Origin: Candidatus Blautia intestinipullorum
GTDB taxonomy: Bacteria > Bacillota > Clostridia > Lachnospirales > Lachnospiraceae
Direction: 5' to 3'
Assembly: GCA_019120475.1 (NCBI GenBank)
Contig: DWVA01000173.1
Location: forward strand, 1-14,235
Length of the DNA stretch: 14,235 nucleotides
The notes under the pieces were generated by a model. It searched no databases. It saw only the letters and a program-made list of their open reading frames with translations, and was not told where the DNA came from. Of this stretch, positions 13,402 to 14,235 are shown in pieces. Each line of letters begins with the position of its first letter. Within the stretch, counting starts at the first letter, position 1. Made by a program: the position numbers and the translations under genes.

Positions 13402-14235
13402 ATGAAAAAAGCGGGGAGAATTTGTCTGGTTCTGATTCTGAGCCTTCTTTTTGCTGTGTCGGTATCCGCAGATGTTCAGAGCGGAAGGAAACCGGATTAC
13501 AGAACAGACTATTATATGATTGTAGAATCAAAGGCAGGAGGCATTGATATATACGCTCAGCCGGATCTGGAATCTTCAAAGCTGAACGAAGAACTGATTC
13601 CAAATGGTACGGCGCTTCATATCGAAGGGGAAGTGGAGGATAAAAATGATCAGCGTACCTGGGGTTATGTGGAATATCATGGGATGAACGGCTATGTGCC
13701 GCTGGATGACTGCCGTCCGGCACAGAGCAGACAGGAAGCTATCGACTCAGAGCTGTATATTGCCGGAAAGGATAATGTTGATTATGATGCGGACTACGAT
13801 GTAACGGCTTACGCAGAGGAAGGAAGCCAGAAGCTTTATCAGGGTCCCGGCGAAAAATATGGCGTTGTGCCCGGCTCCAAGGAGATAGAGAACGGAGAGA
13901 TCCTTCATATCACACAGGATGCGGAGCTTGTGGATGGAAGCCGCTGGGGAGTTACCACAGTAGATGGAAAAGAAGGCTGGATAGATCTTGATAAGACGAC
14001 TGAAGGAAAAGAAGAGCCGGAGCAAGCTGGTATATCTGTAAGAAAAGGCGAAGCACAAGCGACCGCCGCACCGGACAAAGTACTAGAGCAGAGTATCGAA
14101 CCGGAAAAAACAGCCGGGGCGGGGACGATGACAGAATCAAAAGAGGCGGAGAAGCCGGAAGGAACATCCGAACCGAGAAGAGAAGAGAACTCAGAGCAGA
14201 GTACCGAACCGGAAAAAACAGCCGGGGCGGGGACG
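13402..14235 (+). CDS. Secreted protein with two bacterial SH3 domains and a repetitive tail (3' truncated)
   Basis: 278 residues are visible and the frame is still open at the window end. Residues 1-23 are a signal peptide: MKKAGR, a hydrophobic core LVLILSLLFAV, and a likely cleavage after VSA. Two SH3b-like domains follow, about 39-106 (GGIDIYAQPDLESSKL ... TWGYVEYHGMNGYVPL) and about 132-207 (KLYQGPGEKYGVV ... GWIDLDK). Such domains often bind cell wall or peptide ligands. Residues 208 onward are low-complexity, rich in Glu, Lys, Pro, Ser and Thr, with a repeated EPEKTAGAGT motif, like a spacer to a wall or membrane anchor that would lie outside the window. ATG 13402 is preferred over 13390 because it begins the signal peptide cleanly and GGAG (13392-13395) is 6 nt upstream. 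Exact function unknown; no link to pdu or fucose genes is evident. Confidence 0.85.
   Translation, partial: MKKAGRICLVLILSLLFAVSVSADVQSGRKPDYRTDYYMIVESKAGGIDIYAQPDLESSKLNEELIPNGTALHIEGEVEDKNDQRTWGYVEYHGMNGYVPLDDCRPAQSRQEAIDSELYIAGKDNVDYDADYDVTAYAEEGSQKLYQGPGEKYGVVPGSKEIENGEILHITQDAELVDGSRWGVTTVDGKEGWIDLDKTTEGKEEPEQAGISVRKGEAQATAAPDKVLEQSIEPEKTAGAGTMTESKEAEKPEGTSEPRREENSEQSTEPEKTAGAGT
14086..14235 (+). repeat. In-frame coding repeat, 108-bp period
   Basis: A 42-bp stretch at 14086-14127 recurs at 14194-14235 with a single difference (ATC to ACC). The 108-bp offset equals 36 residues, so the frame is kept (EQSIEPEKTAGAGT and EQSTEPEKTAGAGT). The window ends exactly at the second copy's end, so more copies may follow. 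Confidence 0.85.

Overview
The window is a piece of a Gram-positive chromosome, most likely a gut Lachnospiraceae (Clostridium cluster XIVa) bacterium. This is an inference from moderate GC, strong AGGAGG-type ribosome binding sites, compact operons, TTG starts and the gene content; no taxonomic marker gene is present. It holds the 3' part of a propanediol-utilisation (pdu) bacterial microcompartment operon, a divergent AraC regulator / L-fucose isomerase pair, a non-coding repeat-rich stretch, and the start of a secreted SH3-domain protein.

Region 1 (1-9631, all + strand): pduS (5' truncated by the window), pduT, a DeoR-family regulator, pduQ, pduC, pduD, pduE, pduG, pduH, pduO, closed by a strong, probably bidirectional terminator. 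PduCDE is the B12-dependent diol dehydratase (1,2-propanediol to propionaldehyde). PduG/PduH reactivate it. PduO makes adenosylcobalamin and carries a C-terminal GlcG/HbpS-type domain. PduQ reduces propionaldehyde to 1-propanol and can recycle NAD+. PduS (Fe-S flavoprotein) and PduT (Fe-S shell trimer) fit an electron route through the shell. The other expected parts (PduA/B/J/K/N shell proteins, PduP aldehyde dehydrogenase, PduL) are not here and presumably lie upstream. Genes are tightly packed and partly overlapping (pduD/pduE/pduG), except for a 131-nt gap before pduH that may hold a structured RNA.

Region 2 (9732-12694): an AraC-family regulator on the - strand, diverging from fucI, which has its own promoter, a leader of about 110 nt with competing helices, and a very strong terminator. 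Fucose isomerase next to a pdu operon gives a coherent route: fucose to fuculose-1-phosphate to lactaldehyde to 1,2-propanediol, then to propionate/propanol in the microcompartment. Fuculokinase, the aldolase and a permease are not in the window.

Region 3 (12687-13401): a 16-bp tandem repeat that repeats the terminator T-tract, about 140 nt with nothing recognised, then a seven-copy 53-bp tandem array built of alternating inverted motifs (TACGG/CCGTA), then a promoter. Region 4 (13402-14235): the N-terminal part of an exported two-SH3b-domain protein with a repetitive acidic tail that runs out of the window.

Best leads for something undescribed: the 53-bp palindromic array, the pduG-pduH gap RNA, the fucI leader, and an encapsulation-type helix with a possible internal start in the middle of PduO.
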